A DNA stretch of 64,000 nt from Candidatus Methylomirabilota bacterium (GCA_035764725.1 DASTYT010000046.1:1-64000), one strand, 5' to 3'. Shown: positions 24,811-34,240, counted from the first letter of the stretch. Program-made: numbers and translations. Notes: a model not told the origin generated them from the letters alone.

Positions 24811-26403
24811 CTAGACGAGCGTCAGCTCCCGGTAGCCCTCCGCGGCCACCCGGTCGCACCAGTCGCGGTACTCGGGCGCCGTCCCGCTGTAGCGGGCGAC
24901 GATGCGGACATTCTTGCCCTCGACGTTCTGGTTGACGCCGGTCATCCACGAATCGACCTCGTTGGCGAGCAGCCCCTCACCCTTCTTCTTGACGAAGGCG
25001 GTCCACTCGTCCACCGCGTCGGGCCGGGCGTCGGCCACGTGCAGGCCGTGCCGGCCCATGTGGGCGAGGAGGTCGCGAATCCACTCGACGTTGTACTCGA
25101 TGCTCCGCGGGATGTTGCCGAGCGCGGTATGGGGCCCCATCACCATGAAGAGATTGGGGAAGCCGTTCACCATGACGCCCACGAAGGTCTCCAGGCCCGC
25201 CCGCCACCGCTCCTTGAGGCTCCGGCCCCCGACGCCGCGGATGTCGATGCGGTCCAGGCTGCCGGTGATGGCGTCGAAGCCGGTGGCGTACACGATCATG
25301 TCGAAGTCGAGGTCGCGCGCAGTGGTCCGGATTCCCGTGGGCGTGAGGCGCACGATGGGCGTGTCGATGATGCTGATCAGCTCGACGTTGGGCCGGTTGT
25401 ACACCTCGTAGTAGCCGCTCTCCTGCGGAACCCGTCGCGTGCCGAACCCGTGGTCCTTGGGGATCAGCAGCTCCGCCACCCTCGGGTCCTCGACCCGCTG
25501 CCGGATCTTGCCCGCCACGAACTCGGAGAAGAGCGCATTGGCCTTGCGGTCGATGAGCACGTCCTTGAAGTTGCCCATCCAGATCGCGAAGCCGGGACTC
25601 GCGTACAGCTCCTCCCAGAACTGCTTACGTTCCTCCGGGCTCACCTCGAAGGTGCCGCGCGGGTCGGTCGTGTGGATGAAGCAGGCGGCCGTCTCCCGGC
25701 AGCGCTCGAAGATGGCGGGATATGTCTGGCGGATCTCGGCCATCTCCGCCTTGGTGATGGGGCGATTGTGCAGCGGCGTGCACCAGTTCGGCCGGCGCTG
25801 GAACACGGTAAGGTGGCCCGCGGTCTTGGCGATCTCGGTGATGGCCTGCACCCCCGTGGCCCCAGTGCCGATGACGGCCACCCGCTTCCCCTCGAAGGAC
25901 ACGTGATGCTTGGGCCAGAGCCCGGTGTGATAGGCCTCGCCGCGAAAGTCCTCCACGCCGGGAATCCGGGGCAGGGTGGGAGCGGACAGCGGACCGACCG
26001 CGGTGACGACGTAGCGCGCGCGACAGCGCACGCCGTCCTCCAAGGTGATCTCCCACGCCTGCCGGCCCTCGTCCCACGTCGCGGCCTTGACGCGGCTGCG
26101 GAACTGAATGTCCCGGCGCAGGTCGAACGTGTCGGCGACGTGGTTGAGATAGCGCTCGGTTTCCGGCTGGGGCGCGAAGTGCTCCGTCCAGTCCCACTCC
26201 TCCAGCAGCTCCTGGCTGAAGGAATAGCCGTAGGAGTAGCTCTCGGAGTCGAAGCGGCAGCCGGGATAGCGGTTCCAGTACCAGGTGCCGCCGACGCCGG
26301 TGCCGGCCTCGAACACGCGAACCCTCTGGCCCAGCTCACGCAGACGGTAGAGCTGATACAGGCCGGAGATGCCGGCGCCGATGATGATGGTGTCGAAGTC
26401 CAA
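24811..26403 (-). CDS. Baeyer-Villiger-type flavin monooxygenase
   Basis: A 530-residue FAD/NADPH monooxygenase. The FAD-binding motif GAGISG is at residues 9-14. The Baeyer-Villiger fingerprint FRGEAYHTGLWP is at 153-164 and the NADPH motif GTGATG at 179-184. WYWNRYPGCRFD is typical of the cyclohexanone and phenylacetone monooxygenase group. These enzymes insert oxygen next to a ketone to give an ester or lactone. The start appears to be TTG at 26403; no better start is in frame. The gene lies 18 bases after the DinB gene, at the end of a likely five-gene operon. A close paralogue is at 49772. Confidence 0.92.
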   Translation of the reverse strand: MDFDTIIIGAGISGLYQLYRLRELGQRVRVFEAGTGVGGTWYWNRYPGCRFDSESYSYGYSFSQELLEEWDWTEHFAPQPETERYLNHVADTFDLRRDIQFRSRVKAATWDEGRQAWEITLEDGVRCRARYVVTAVGPLSAPTLPRIPGVEDFRGEAYHTGLWPKHHVSFEGKRVAVIGTGATGVQAITEIAKTAGHLTVFQRRPNWCTPLHNRPITKAEMAEIRQTYPAIFERCRETAACFIHTTDPRGTFEVSPEERKQFWEELYASPGFAIWMGNFKDVLIDRKANALFSEFVAGKIRQRVEDPRVAELLIPKDHGFGTRRVPQESGYYEVYNRPNVELISIIDTPIVRLTPTGIRTTARDLDFDMIVYATGFDAITGSLDRIDIRGVGGRSLKERWRAGLETFVGVMVNGFPNLFMVMGPHTALGNIPRSIEYNVEWIRDLLAHMGRHGLHVADARPDAVDEWTAFVKKKGEGLLANEVDSWMTGVNQNVEGKNVRIVARYSGTAPEYRDWCDRVAAEGYRELTLV

Positions 26404-26421
26404 GGCGTCTATTGTACGCGA

Positions 26422-26961
26422 CTACGCCTCGTGCTTCCGCCACCTCCTGATCGCGCTCGCGTGAATCGGATAGTGTCCGTAGGTGTCGAGGCGGAGCCGG
26501 CGGCGGACCCGGGCCTTAGCGCCGAGCTGGTCCGCGGGCAGGCCCTCGATGAGCGCGATCAGACGCCGGTGCACGGTCTCTTGCTGCGCGAGCACCTCGG
26601 AGAGCGTGAGCGCGCTCTTCTGGGCCGTCATGCGGGCGTTGAACGCGTCGATCCCGCCATAGGTGACCGAGTAGCGAGGGGGCCGGCCGCCCCTCAGCAT
26701 GACGGGCACGTGCTTCAGGGCCTCCTCTTCCCAGGTCGTCACGTGGGCGATGATGTCCTTCACGGACCAGGCCTCCGTGACCCCCGGCTCGAGCAGCTCC
26801 GCTTCGGACAGCCCGGCATAGGACTGGGTGAAGCCGAGCCAGGCGGCATCGAGCCGCGTCAGGAGATCCCGCGACATCTTCCAGCGCGCGTGGCGCTCGG
26901 GCGTGGAGCTCAGGTACGGGCGGCGATCGACGCCGAGCAGCGTGTACGTCCTGGCCTTCAT
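26422..26961 (-). CDS. DinB/ClbS-like helical protein
   Basis: From ATG 26961 the product has 179 residues. It begins with a short Arg/Tyr-rich stretch, then a DinB-type bundle: LLTRLDAAWLGFTQSYAGLS, WSVKDIIAHVTTWEEEALKH with the first His-metal site, and ETVHRRLIALIEGLPADQL. The tail has YGHYPIHASAIRRWRKHEA, giving a further His pair. The ClbS/DfsB subgroup includes cyclopropane hydrolases that protect from genotoxins. The function here is open. A start at the Met in WKMSRDLL is also possible. It lies between hydantoinase B and the Baeyer-Villiger enzyme. Confidence 0.72.
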   Translation of the reverse strand: MKARTYTLLGVDRRPYLSSTPERHARWKMSRDLLTRLDAAWLGFTQSYAGLSEAELLEPGVTEAWSVKDIIAHVTTWEEEALKHVPVMLRGGRPPRYSVTYGGIDAFNARMTAQKSALTLSEVLAQQETVHRRLIALIEGLPADQLGAKARVRRRLRLDTYGHYPIHASAIRRWRKHEA

Positions 26962-27002
26962 GCCCGGTATACGCACCGGCCCACGGCTTCGGGTGGAACC
27001 GA

Positions 27003-28979
27003 TCAACCGCGATGCAGCGAGTCCCTGAGCTCTCCCACCATGCGCGTCACGTCGGCGGCGGTCACCGGGCGCTGATCGGCGAGGGCCGTGATGCGCGGGT
27101 GGAGCGTTCGTCGCGCATAGCCGCGATACGGTGCGGGCAGGGCCATCAGGAGCTCGATGAAGAGATCCTGCAGCTCGTCCGGCCAGCGGCGCTCGTGCTC
27201 GCGACGCGCCGGGCCGAAGTCGAAGGGCTCCATCCGGCACTCACCGGTCCGCGCGGCGCGCAGCGCTGCCGTCGCGGTCTCGTCGACCTGGTCGCCGGCC
27301 AGGACCACGCCGTACGCCTCGTGGGCACGATCGACGGTAATCAAGCCCGAGGCGACATCCGCCAGCACGGCAGCGGGGGGTCGCGCGAAGCGATCGCCGT
27401 GGCCGCCCCCGCCCGGCGTGCGCACGCTCAGCGTGTCACCCGGCTCGAGCGCGAGCAGATCGATCTTCGAGAGGCGCCGCTCGCCCCCCGTGCCCGGGTT
27501 GAGCCACACGCTGCCGGTGGCGCCGGCCGTGCCCCCGGCCACGCCCCAGGGCGCGAAGCGCAGCCGCTCCATCCCGCGCGCGGTCACCAGGCCCTCGGGT
27601 CGGAATACCTGGAAGTCGAGCCGCACCCCGAAGCCGCCGCGATGTCGGCCAGGCCCCGCGGAATCCGCGATCAGGTGGTAGCGGCGCACGACGATGGGCA
27701 CCTCGGCTTCCAGCGTCTCGGCCGGCGTCGTCTTCAGGAAGCCGATGGACGAATCGCACCCGTCCACGCCGTCTCGTCCCGGCCGCGCGCCTCCGCCCCC
27801 GATCATGGGCTCGATCACCGTCACGTGGCGGCGGCCGGCCTCGGGGTCGGGGAGCGACAGCGCCACCATGCAGCCCTGGCCGCCGCCCGCGGCGGGAATC
27901 TGCGCGGGCAGGGCGCGGGCCAGCGCGCCCAGCACCGCGTCGTAGATGCGTAGCACCGTCGCGTAGCGCACGCCGCACGCGGCCGGGAACTTCGGGTTCA
28001 CGACCGAGCCCTCGGGCAAGGTCATGCGCACGCGGCGCAGGACGCCGGCATTGAGAGGGATGGTGCGGTCGTTGGTCACGAAGTAGTTCACCAGCGCGAC
28101 GGACATGAACGGGTGCACGCGCCCGGCGGTGGGCACGTTCATGGCCGAGCCCACCTGGACGTCGCTGCTCGTGAAGTCCATGTGGATCTCGCCGTCGGCG
28201 ATGACGAGCGCGACCTTGAGGCGGATGGGGATGTCGGTCACCACGTCGTCCTCGATGTAATCCGAGAATTCGTAGCGGCCCTCCGGCATGCGGCGGATCA
28301 GCGCCTCGACTTTTCGGGCAGAGTAGTCGATCAAATCGTCCATCGCCTTGTCGACGGTGTCGGAGCCGAAGCGGCGGATGAGCTCGTGCACGCGGCGCTC
28401 GCCGGTGGTGAGCCCCGCCACGAGGGCCCGGAGATCGCCCCAGTTCTGCTCGGGGATGCGGCAGTTGGCGAGGATCACGTCGAGGAGGTCACGGTTGACC
28501 TGACCGCGCACGAAGAGCTTTTTGGGCGGGATGCGGAGACCTTCCTGGAAGATCTCGGAGGCCCGCGGCGAGATCGACGCGGGGACCATGCCCCCCACGT
28601 CGGAGCTGTGGAGGAAGCCGGCGCCGTAGGCCACGAGCCGGCCCTCCCAGAAGATCGGGCGGACCAGGTGGATGTCGGGTAGGTGCGTGGCCGCTGCCGC
28701 CGAGCCGTAGGGATCATTGGTGATGACGACGTCGCCGGGCTCCAGCGGGCCTACGGCCTCCAGCGTGGTGGCGTAGTTGATCCCGCCGAAGCTCGCCACG
28801 CCCAGCTCGACCGGGTAGGCGAAGAACTCGCCCGAGGGATTGAGGAGGCCGCAGGTGAAGTCCGCCGTCTCCTTCACGAACGTCGTGTACGCGGTGCGCT
28901 CCACGACATAGGCCATCTCCTCGACCGCGCCCTGGAGATAGTTCCGCAATAGCTCGACGGTCAGGGGATCCAGGCGCAT
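27003..28979 (-). CDS. hyuB: Hydantoinase B / oxoprolinase-family subunit
   Basis: A 658-residue HyuB-family subunit. It starts at ATG 28979, overlapping the hyuA stop as TGATG, and has a GGGAG ribosome site. Marker stretches are MRLDPLTVELLRNYLQGAVE at the N-terminus, NDPYGSAAAATHLPDI, the HSSDVGG loop, and the C-terminal glycine motif RTPGGGGHGD. With HyuA it forms ATP-dependent enzymes that open hydantoins or 5-oxoproline, or carboxylate acetone and acetophenone. No third, AcxC-like subunit is present. The extra 130 residues after the glycine motif (ADVASGLITVDRAHEAYGVV onward) are common in hydantoinases. Confidence 0.9.
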   Translation of the reverse strand: MRLDPLTVELLRNYLQGAVEEMAYVVERTAYTTFVKETADFTCGLLNPSGEFFAYPVELGVASFGGINYATTLEAVGPLEPGDVVITNDPYGSAAAATHLPDIHLVRPIFWEGRLVAYGAGFLHSSDVGGMVPASISPRASEIFQEGLRIPPKKLFVRGQVNRDLLDVILANCRIPEQNWGDLRALVAGLTTGERRVHELIRRFGSDTVDKAMDDLIDYSARKVEALIRRMPEGRYEFSDYIEDDVVTDIPIRLKVALVIADGEIHMDFTSSDVQVGSAMNVPTAGRVHPFMSVALVNYFVTNDRTIPLNAGVLRRVRMTLPEGSVVNPKFPAACGVRYATVLRIYDAVLGALARALPAQIPAAGGGQGCMVALSLPDPEAGRRHVTVIEPMIGGGGARPGRDGVDGCDSSIGFLKTTPAETLEAEVPIVVRRYHLIADSAGPGRHRGGFGVRLDFQVFRPEGLVTARGMERLRFAPWGVAGGTAGATGSVWLNPGTGGERRLSKIDLLALEPGDTLSVRTPGGGGHGDRFARPPAAVLADVASGLITVDRAHEAYGVVLAGDQVDETATAALRAARTGECRMEPFDFGPARREHERRWPDELQDLFIELLMALPAPYRGYARRTLHPRITALADQRPVTAADVTRMVGELRDSLHRG

Positions 28980-31033
28980 CAGCGCTCCCTCCGCAGCAGC
29001 AGGTTGCCGAAGCGATCGACCTCGGCGGCGTGGCCCTCGGGGATCAGCACGGTGGTGTCCGGCTGCTCCACGACGGCGGGCCCCGCGAGCAGCATGCCAC
29101 GACCCAGCCCCTCGCGCTCGTAGACGCGCGCGCTCGTCCGCCGGCCATCCAGCCACAGGAGGCGCGTGGTGCGCGGCGTCGCCGGCCCCGTGGCGGCAGG
29201 CGCCTCGGCCAAGGGCACGCGGGGGCGCGCGGCACGAAGCTGGACGCGCAGGTTGACGATCTCCGCCGGCGCCTCCGTGTCGGCATGGCCGAAGGCGCGC
29301 TCGTGGGCCTGATGGAAGGCGGCCAGGATGCGGGGCAGGCCGCCGGCGGCGAGCCAGGCGGGCTCCAGGGGCACCGCAATCTCGTAGGACTGGCCGACAT
29401 AGCGCATGTCCGCGGCGAGGCCGAAGCTCGGCGCGCCGGCGTCCGCGCCGTGGCGGGCCAGCCAGTCTCCGAGCTCCGCGCAGAGCGCGTCGTAGGCCTC
29501 TCGCAGCGCCACCGGCGAGGCCGCCTCCGCCTTCGCGTGCACGGTGCGCACGGCGTCGCTCACGACGTCCGCGCTCAGGGCGCCCAGGGCACAGAGCGTC
29601 CCCGGCGAGCGCGGCACGAACACGGTGGAGATGCCGACCTCGCGCGCCACCAGGGCGCCCACCACGGGGCCCGCGCCGCCGAAGGCCACGAGGGCGAAGT
29701 CGCGCGCATCCACCGCGGCGCGCGAGAGGATCTTGGTGAACTCCGCGTACATGTTCGAGACGGCGACGCGCACGATGCTCTCGGCGGCCTCGTCCGGCGT
29801 GGCGCCGAGGGGCCCGGCGAAGCGCGCCACCGCCTCGTCGGCCAGCTCGCGGTGCAGCGGCATGCGCCCGCCCAGGAATCGCGCGGGGTCGAGGAAGCCG
29901 CACACGAGGAACGCGTCGGTGAGCGTCGCGTCCTTGCCGTCGCGCCCATAGCACGCGGGGCCCGGCTGGGCGCCCGTGCTCTGCGGTCCTACCTTCGGGA
30001 TGCCGACCTCGTCCACCCAGGCGATGGAGCCGCCGCCCGCGCCGATCGCCGTCACCCCGACGACCGGCATCATCACCGGCACGCCACCCACGTGCTCGCT
30101 CGTGCTCCAGCGGGGCCGCCCGCCCTCCACCACTGCCATGTCCGCGCTGGTGCCGCCGACGTCGAGCGTGATGACGTTGGTGAGGCCCGCCTGGCCGGCC
30201 ACGTAGGCGGCGCCAATGACGCCCGAGGCGGGCCCCGACAGCAGCGTCGTCACGGTCTGCGTCCGCGCCGCCGCGACCGGCATGATGCCGCCGTTCGACT
30301 TGGTGACGTGGGGCGCGGCGGGCACGCCGCGCGCGGCCAGCGCCTCCTCGAAGCCCTGGAGATACCGGCGCACCTTGGGCTGCACGTAGGCGTCGAGCAC
30401 GGCCAGGGCCGTCCGCTCGTACTCGCGGGCCTGCGGCCACACGTCCGACGAGAGGCTGACGGGGAGCCCGGGCGCGACCTGCGCGGCGACGGCGCGGGTC
30501 CGTTGCTCGTGGACGGGATTGCGATACGAATGGAGGAGCGAGACCACGAGCCCTTCGACGTCCAGCGCGGCCAGGCGATGCGCGGCGGCACGCGCGGACG
30601 CCTCGTCGAGGGGCGTGTCGACGCGCCCGTCGGCGCGCAGCCGCTCCCGCACCTCGGCCACCCGCGCCCGCGGGATCAGGGGCAGGGGCCGGACGCCGTC
30701 GAGATCGAAGGGGTTGGGCAGCCGCAGCCGCTGCAGCTCGAGCACGTCGCGGAATCCGTCGGTCACGAGGAGCCCGAGGCGCGCGCCGGTTCGTTGGATG
30801 AGCGTGTTCACGGCGATCGTCGTGCCGTGCACGACCGTGCCGATCTCCGCCGGGTCGATCCCGTGCTCGCTCGCCAGCTGGGCCAGGCCCGTCCGCACCG
30901 CCGCCGCGAACTCGTGCGGCGTCGAGGGCACCTTGAGCCCCCTCAGCGCCCCCGTCCGGGTGTCGAAGACGCTGAAGTCGGTGAAGGTGCCGCCGATGTC
31001 GATGCCGAGCCAGTAGCGGAACGCGGAAGCCAC
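28979..31033 (-). CDS. hyuA: Hydantoinase A / oxoprolinase-family ATP-binding subunit
   Basis: A 684-residue HyuA-family protein of the ASKHA fold. The phosphate-binding loop GIDIGGTFTDFSV is near residue 10, VVHGTTIAVNTLIQR near 68, and the second phosphate motif LDVGGTSADMAVV near 288. AFGGAGPVVGALVARE closes the catalytic half, and the C-terminal domain has AEIVNLRVQLRA. It would hydrolyse ATP to activate a cyclic amide or ketone for the HyuB partner. The start is a GTG at 31033, 19 bases after the aldehyde oxidoreductase stop. The stop overlaps hyuB (TGATG), so the two are coupled. Confidence 0.9.
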   Translation of the reverse strand: MASAFRYWLGIDIGGTFTDFSVFDTRTGALRGLKVPSTPHEFAAAVRTGLAQLASEHGIDPAEIGTVVHGTTIAVNTLIQRTGARLGLLVTDGFRDVLELQRLRLPNPFDLDGVRPLPLIPRARVAEVRERLRADGRVDTPLDEASARAAAHRLAALDVEGLVVSLLHSYRNPVHEQRTRAVAAQVAPGLPVSLSSDVWPQAREYERTALAVLDAYVQPKVRRYLQGFEEALAARGVPAAPHVTKSNGGIMPVAAARTQTVTTLLSGPASGVIGAAYVAGQAGLTNVITLDVGGTSADMAVVEGGRPRWSTSEHVGGVPVMMPVVGVTAIGAGGGSIAWVDEVGIPKVGPQSTGAQPGPACYGRDGKDATLTDAFLVCGFLDPARFLGGRMPLHRELADEAVARFAGPLGATPDEAAESIVRVAVSNMYAEFTKILSRAAVDARDFALVAFGGAGPVVGALVAREVGISTVFVPRSPGTLCALGALSADVVSDAVRTVHAKAEAASPVALREAYDALCAELGDWLARHGADAGAPSFGLAADMRYVGQSYEIAVPLEPAWLAAGGLPRILAAFHQAHERAFGHADTEAPAEIVNLRVQLRAARPRVPLAEAPAATGPATPRTTRLLWLDGRRTSARVYEREGLGRGMLLAGPAVVEQPDTTVLIPEGHAAEVDRFGNLLLRRER

Positions 31034-31052
31034 CGCGGCCCGGACGCCTGCC

Positions 31053-32768
31053 TCAGGCAGGCAGGCGCTCGTACATGTCGTGCACCTCGGGGCCGTGGAA
31101 GCGCGCCACCCGGTCGGTGGGCGGCAGCTTTTCCGTATAGAAGAACCCCGGCAGCTCGTCGTCCTTCGCGGTGAACCCAGCTTGGCGGTTGAACTCGTGC
31201 TCGAGCCGGAGCGTCTCGTGGCCGAGCTGGGTCCAGAACTCCGGGGTGAGACTGGTCCCGCAGGCGCTGTTGATCGCGTCGATGATGAACGCGATGTTCA
31301 CCTCGGTCACGCTGCGGCCGAAGAGACAGAGCCCGAGCGAGTCCGTGGCCGCGACGTTGGTCTGCACGACCAGGCTCTGGCCGATGATGGCGTTGAGGTC
31401 CATCTCGCGGGTATTGAGCCGCGGCAGATTGCCGGCGGTATGGTCCGCGCCCATCGCCGTGGCCATCATGGCCACGCCGGTGGCCTCGACCACGCGGGGA
31501 TCGTAGGCGCTGATCGCCTGCTTCTTGATGACGGGCACGCGCGCCACCTTGTAGTGCGCACCGACGCGGGCGGTGCCCTGGGCCCAGAGGCGGCCCTTCT
31601 CGGTGCCGGCGCGGACCTCGGCCAGGCAGTCGGCCATGAACTTCGCGTCACCGAAGGCGCCGAGCCCGGCCTCCATCAGCACCGCGAGCATGGCGCCGGT
31701 CTCGATCGTGTCCACGCCGAGGTCGTTCGCGATGTAGTTGAGCCCGGCGAGGTCGTCGGGATCGGTAAGGCCGCAGTTCGTGCCGAGAAGGCCCAGCGTT
31801 TCGTACTCCACCGGGGAGACGATCTCCTTGCCGGAGGCGTCCGCGTAGAGATTGCTGCACTGGATGATGCAGCCGGGCATGCACGCGTGGGTTTGCTCGC
31901 CGCCGCGCGAGTTGTTGAGCTCGGTGATGTAGTCGCCGCCCATCTTGAAGCGCTCGCCGGTGGCGAGATCGACCTGGCGTCCCGCGCTGAAGTTCCGCAC
32001 GGGCAGGCCGCCCATCTGGTTCTGCACGTCGGCCATGCCCATGGTGCCGATCTTCTGATAGAAGTTCGTGATGATGCCGTCGGCCTGCAGCAGCTTCGCG
32101 TATTCCTTGACGGCGACGTTGACCTTCTTGACGTCGTGGAACGCGGGCATCTTGTCGAGGTCGACCACGATGGCCTTCACCTTCTTCGAGCCCATCACCG
32201 CGCCCACGCCGCCGCGTGCGGCGAGACGCGAGGGTCGGCCGTCCTTGTCGCTGAACGCGATGCCCGCGATCAGGCCGAGATACTCGCCCACCGGCCCACA
32301 GAGCCCGACGGTGACCTTCTTGCCGTACTTCGCGTGGAGCATGCGGTCGGCCTCGAAGTTGCCCTTGCCGAGATAGGGCGACCCGTCATCGAAGGCGATC
32401 GTGCCGTCCTTCTTGAAGTGGATGACCACCCAGGTCGGCGAGGCGCCGTGCAGCGTGAATCCCGCGACGGACTGCTGGCCGAGGGCGTAGGCGAAGGAGC
32501 CGCCGCCATTGGCCTCCTTGATGCCGCCGGTGAGCGGGCTGCGGCAGCCCACGCTGGTGCGGTTGGCGTTCGAGAAGCTCGATCCGGCGAAGGGTCCCGC
32601 CGAGAAGATGAGGGGATTCTGCGGCGAGAGCGGATCGACCGTGGCGGCCCCGCATTCGAGCAGGGTCCGGGCGATCAGATTGCGGCCTGCCCTGACGACC
32701 TCCTCGCCGTTCAGCTCGCGACTCGTGATGGTCCGGTCGTCCAGGCGGATGTCCAGGTACTTGCGCAT
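31053..32768 (-). CDS. Tungsten/molybdopterin aldehyde:ferredoxin oxidoreductase family enzyme
   Basis: A 571-residue member of the AOR family. The N-terminal domain has LIFSAGPFAGSSFSNANRTS and the pterin-side GGGSFAYALGQ. The iron-sulfur ligands are Cys296, 300 and 304 (HACMPGCIIQC, spacing C-x3-C-x3-C) and Cys481 (SLGLCLFG). AARGGVGAVMGSKKVKAIVV is another family hallmark. The enzyme oxidises aldehydes to acids with ferredoxin, using a bis-pterin tungsten or molybdenum centre. The gene has a good ribosome site (AAGGAG). It is the first gene of a likely operon with hyuA and hyuB, an unusual partner set. Confidence 0.92.
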   Translation of the reverse strand: MRKYLDIRLDDRTITSRELNGEEVVRAGRNLIARTLLECGAATVDPLSPQNPLIFSAGPFAGSSFSNANRTSVGCRSPLTGGIKEANGGGSFAYALGQQSVAGFTLHGASPTWVVIHFKKDGTIAFDDGSPYLGKGNFEADRMLHAKYGKKVTVGLCGPVGEYLGLIAGIAFSDKDGRPSRLAARGGVGAVMGSKKVKAIVVDLDKMPAFHDVKKVNVAVKEYAKLLQADGIITNFYQKIGTMGMADVQNQMGGLPVRNFSAGRQVDLATGERFKMGGDYITELNNSRGGEQTHACMPGCIIQCSNLYADASGKEIVSPVEYETLGLLGTNCGLTDPDDLAGLNYIANDLGVDTIETGAMLAVLMEAGLGAFGDAKFMADCLAEVRAGTEKGRLWAQGTARVGAHYKVARVPVIKKQAISAYDPRVVEATGVAMMATAMGADHTAGNLPRLNTREMDLNAIIGQSLVVQTNVAATDSLGLCLFGRSVTEVNIAFIIDAINSACGTSLTPEFWTQLGHETLRLEHEFNRQAGFTAKDDELPGFFYTEKLPPTDRVARFHGPEVHDMYERLPA

Positions 32769-32887
32769 CGCTCGCTCCTTCTCGAGTACGGGTGAGGACC
32801 CCTGGGGGTCGCCCTAGTCTATCCGATTGCCGGGGGGTCCGCCCACCGGTATCATCCCGTTCTCGTGACGAGACCGAGCCCTGCGAC

Positions 32888-33673
32888 GTGAGCAGCCCAC
32901 CCCCCTTCTTCGCCCTCGACGGCGATCGCTTCGTGCCCTCCGCGTCGGCGCGGGGGCCCTGGAGCCCGCAACATCAGCACGGCGGTCCGCCCGCCGCCCT
33001 CCTGGCGCGCGCATTCGCGCGGCAGGCTCCCTCCGACGCGCAGATCGCGCGGCTGACCTTCGATTTCCTGCGGCCGGTGCCGCTGACGCCGCTCACCGTC
33101 GTCACGCGGGTGGTCCGGGCCGGCGCGAAGGTGCAGCGCTTCGCGGGCTCGCTGGCCACCGAGGACGGCACCACGGTCATGGAGGCGAGCTGTCTCGCGA
33201 TGCGCGTGGCGCCGGCCAGCGTCGCGGTGACGCCCGACGCCCCGGCGGCGCCCCCGCCGCCCGAGGCGGGCGCGCCCTTCGACCTCCCGCTGATCCGGGG
33301 CGAGGAGGGCTATCATCGCGCCGTGGAGTGCCGCCTCGCGCGGGGCGTCTGGGGACGCGGGCCCACCGCGGTGTGGGTGCGGCTCCGCGTGCCGCTGGTC
33401 GCCGGCGAGGCGCCGACGCCGCTTGAATCACTCGTGACGGCGGCCGACACGGCGAGCGGCGTGGCCCTCGTCGTGGATCCCGCGCGCGCCACGTTCGTCA
33501 ACGGTGATCTCACCATCGCGCTCCACCGGACCCCGATCGGCGAGTGGATCTGCCTCGACGCTGCCACCACCGGCGAGCCGCACGGCATCGGCCTGGCCCG
33601 CGCGCGCCTCTGGGACGGAGCGGGCCTCGTGGGGCGCTCGCTCCAGACGCTCCTGCTCGAGACGCGCGCGTAG
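32888..33673 (+). CDS. Acyl-CoA thioesterase (TesB-like, double hotdog)
   Basis: From GTG 32888 the product has 261 residues and two hotdog halves. The first has GPWSPQHQHGGPPAALLARAF, and RLTFDFLRPVPLTPLTVVTR is the typical TesB/4HBT_3 strand after the central helix. The second half has TAADTASGVALVVDP and FVNGDLTIALHRTP, with WICLDAATTGEPHGIG before the last strand. Such enzymes hydrolyse acyl-CoAs to free acid and CoA. It lies between the AOR operon (divergent) and the cupredoxin gene (convergent, stop 33674). Two other GTGs lie upstream, but this one best matches the family. Confidence 0.82.
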   Translation: MSSPPPFFALDGDRFVPSASARGPWSPQHQHGGPPAALLARAFARQAPSDAQIARLTFDFLRPVPLTPLTVVTRVVRAGAKVQRFAGSLATEDGTTVMEASCLAMRVAPASVAVTPDAPAAPPPPEAGAPFDLPLIRGEEGYHRAVECRLARGVWGRGPTAVWVRLRVPLVAGEAPTPLESLVTAADTASGVALVVDPARATFVNGDLTIALHRTPIGEWICLDAATTGEPHGIGLARARLWDGAGLVGRSLQTLLLETRA

Positions 33674-34240
33674 CTAGCGGTGCTCGCTGGTCGCCACGCC
33701 CGGCACGGCCTTCCTCACCACGCGGTCGCGCATGATCGTGCTGACCGGGGGGAACGCCTTCCGGGCCTCGGGCGGCACGGGCTTCCACTCTGACGTGCCC
33801 GGGCGGCCTTTGAAGTAGTCGAACGGCTGCGCGCCGGGCCCTCCGGGGCGGCCCACCACGATGCGCCCCACCATTCCCGCCGCCTCGTGCGGCATGCAGA
33901 AATAGTCGTAGACGCCGGGTACCCGTAGCGTCACCTCGAAGTGGTTGCCAGGGTTCACGAGGAACTTCGAGTCCCACGGCTCGGCCCCCTCGGGGATGCG
34001 CAGCGAGTGCCGGTCGTTCTTCGGGTGATACGCGCTCGTGGTGTGGACGTTCGAGTGCACGATCCAGCGCACCGTCTGCCCGGGCTCGATGCGGATCCCG
34101 ATCGGGTCGAACCACACCGTGGTGCCCAGGGGGTCACTCATCATGTGGATCTCGACCGGGCCCGCCGCGTGGGCGGAGCGGGGCACCGCGAGGCCGGCGA
34201 GCCAGAGCCCGCCGGCCTCGAGCAGCTCACGCCGTGTCAC
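33674..34240 (-). CDS. Tat-exported cupredoxin (pseudoazurin/plastocyanin-like)
   Basis: A 188-residue exported copper protein. Residues 1-25 hold a twin-arginine signal (MTRRELLEAGGLWLAGL, ending SAHA). The type-1 copper ligands are a His near 66-72 (HTTSAYHP), Cys115, His118 and Met123 (YFCMPHEAAGM). The rest is a Greek-key barrel with GQTVRWIVHSN. It would shuttle electrons in the periplasm. A C-terminal extra segment of about 55 residues (GGPGAQPFDYFKGRPGTSEW onward) is unlike small azurins. The start GTG 34240 overlaps the upstream stop (GTGA), so the two are cotranslated. Confidence 0.87.
   Translation of the reverse strand: MTRRELLEAGGLWLAGLAVPRSAHAAGPVEIHMMSDPLGTTVWFDPIGIRIEPGQTVRWIVHSNVHTTSAYHPKNDRHSLRIPEGAEPWDSKFLVNPGNHFEVTLRVPGVYDYFCMPHEAAGMVGRIVVGRPGGPGAQPFDYFKGRPGTSEWKPVPPEARKAFPPVSTIMRDRVVRKAVPGVATSEHR

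Noticed and set aside
24781..27075. A 764-codon plus-strand frame opposite the Baeyer-Villiger gene
   Set aside because: Composition (His, Val, Leu, Gly, Asp in antisense pattern) and lack of domains mark it as a shadow.
26962..27240. An N-terminal extension of the DinB gene to 27240
   Set aside because: Residues before the Met at 26961 are Arg/Pro/Ala-rich and overlap the hydantoinase B 3' end in another frame, so they are a shadow.
28980..30440. An N-terminal extension of hydantoinase B to a 1,145-residue protein
   Set aside because: The extra part is an out-of-frame shadow of hyuA; the real hyuB begins at the TGATG overlap at 28979.
29030..31174. A 714-codon plus-strand frame opposite hyuA
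   Set aside because: No domain, and antisense to a full-length HyuA with all family motifs.
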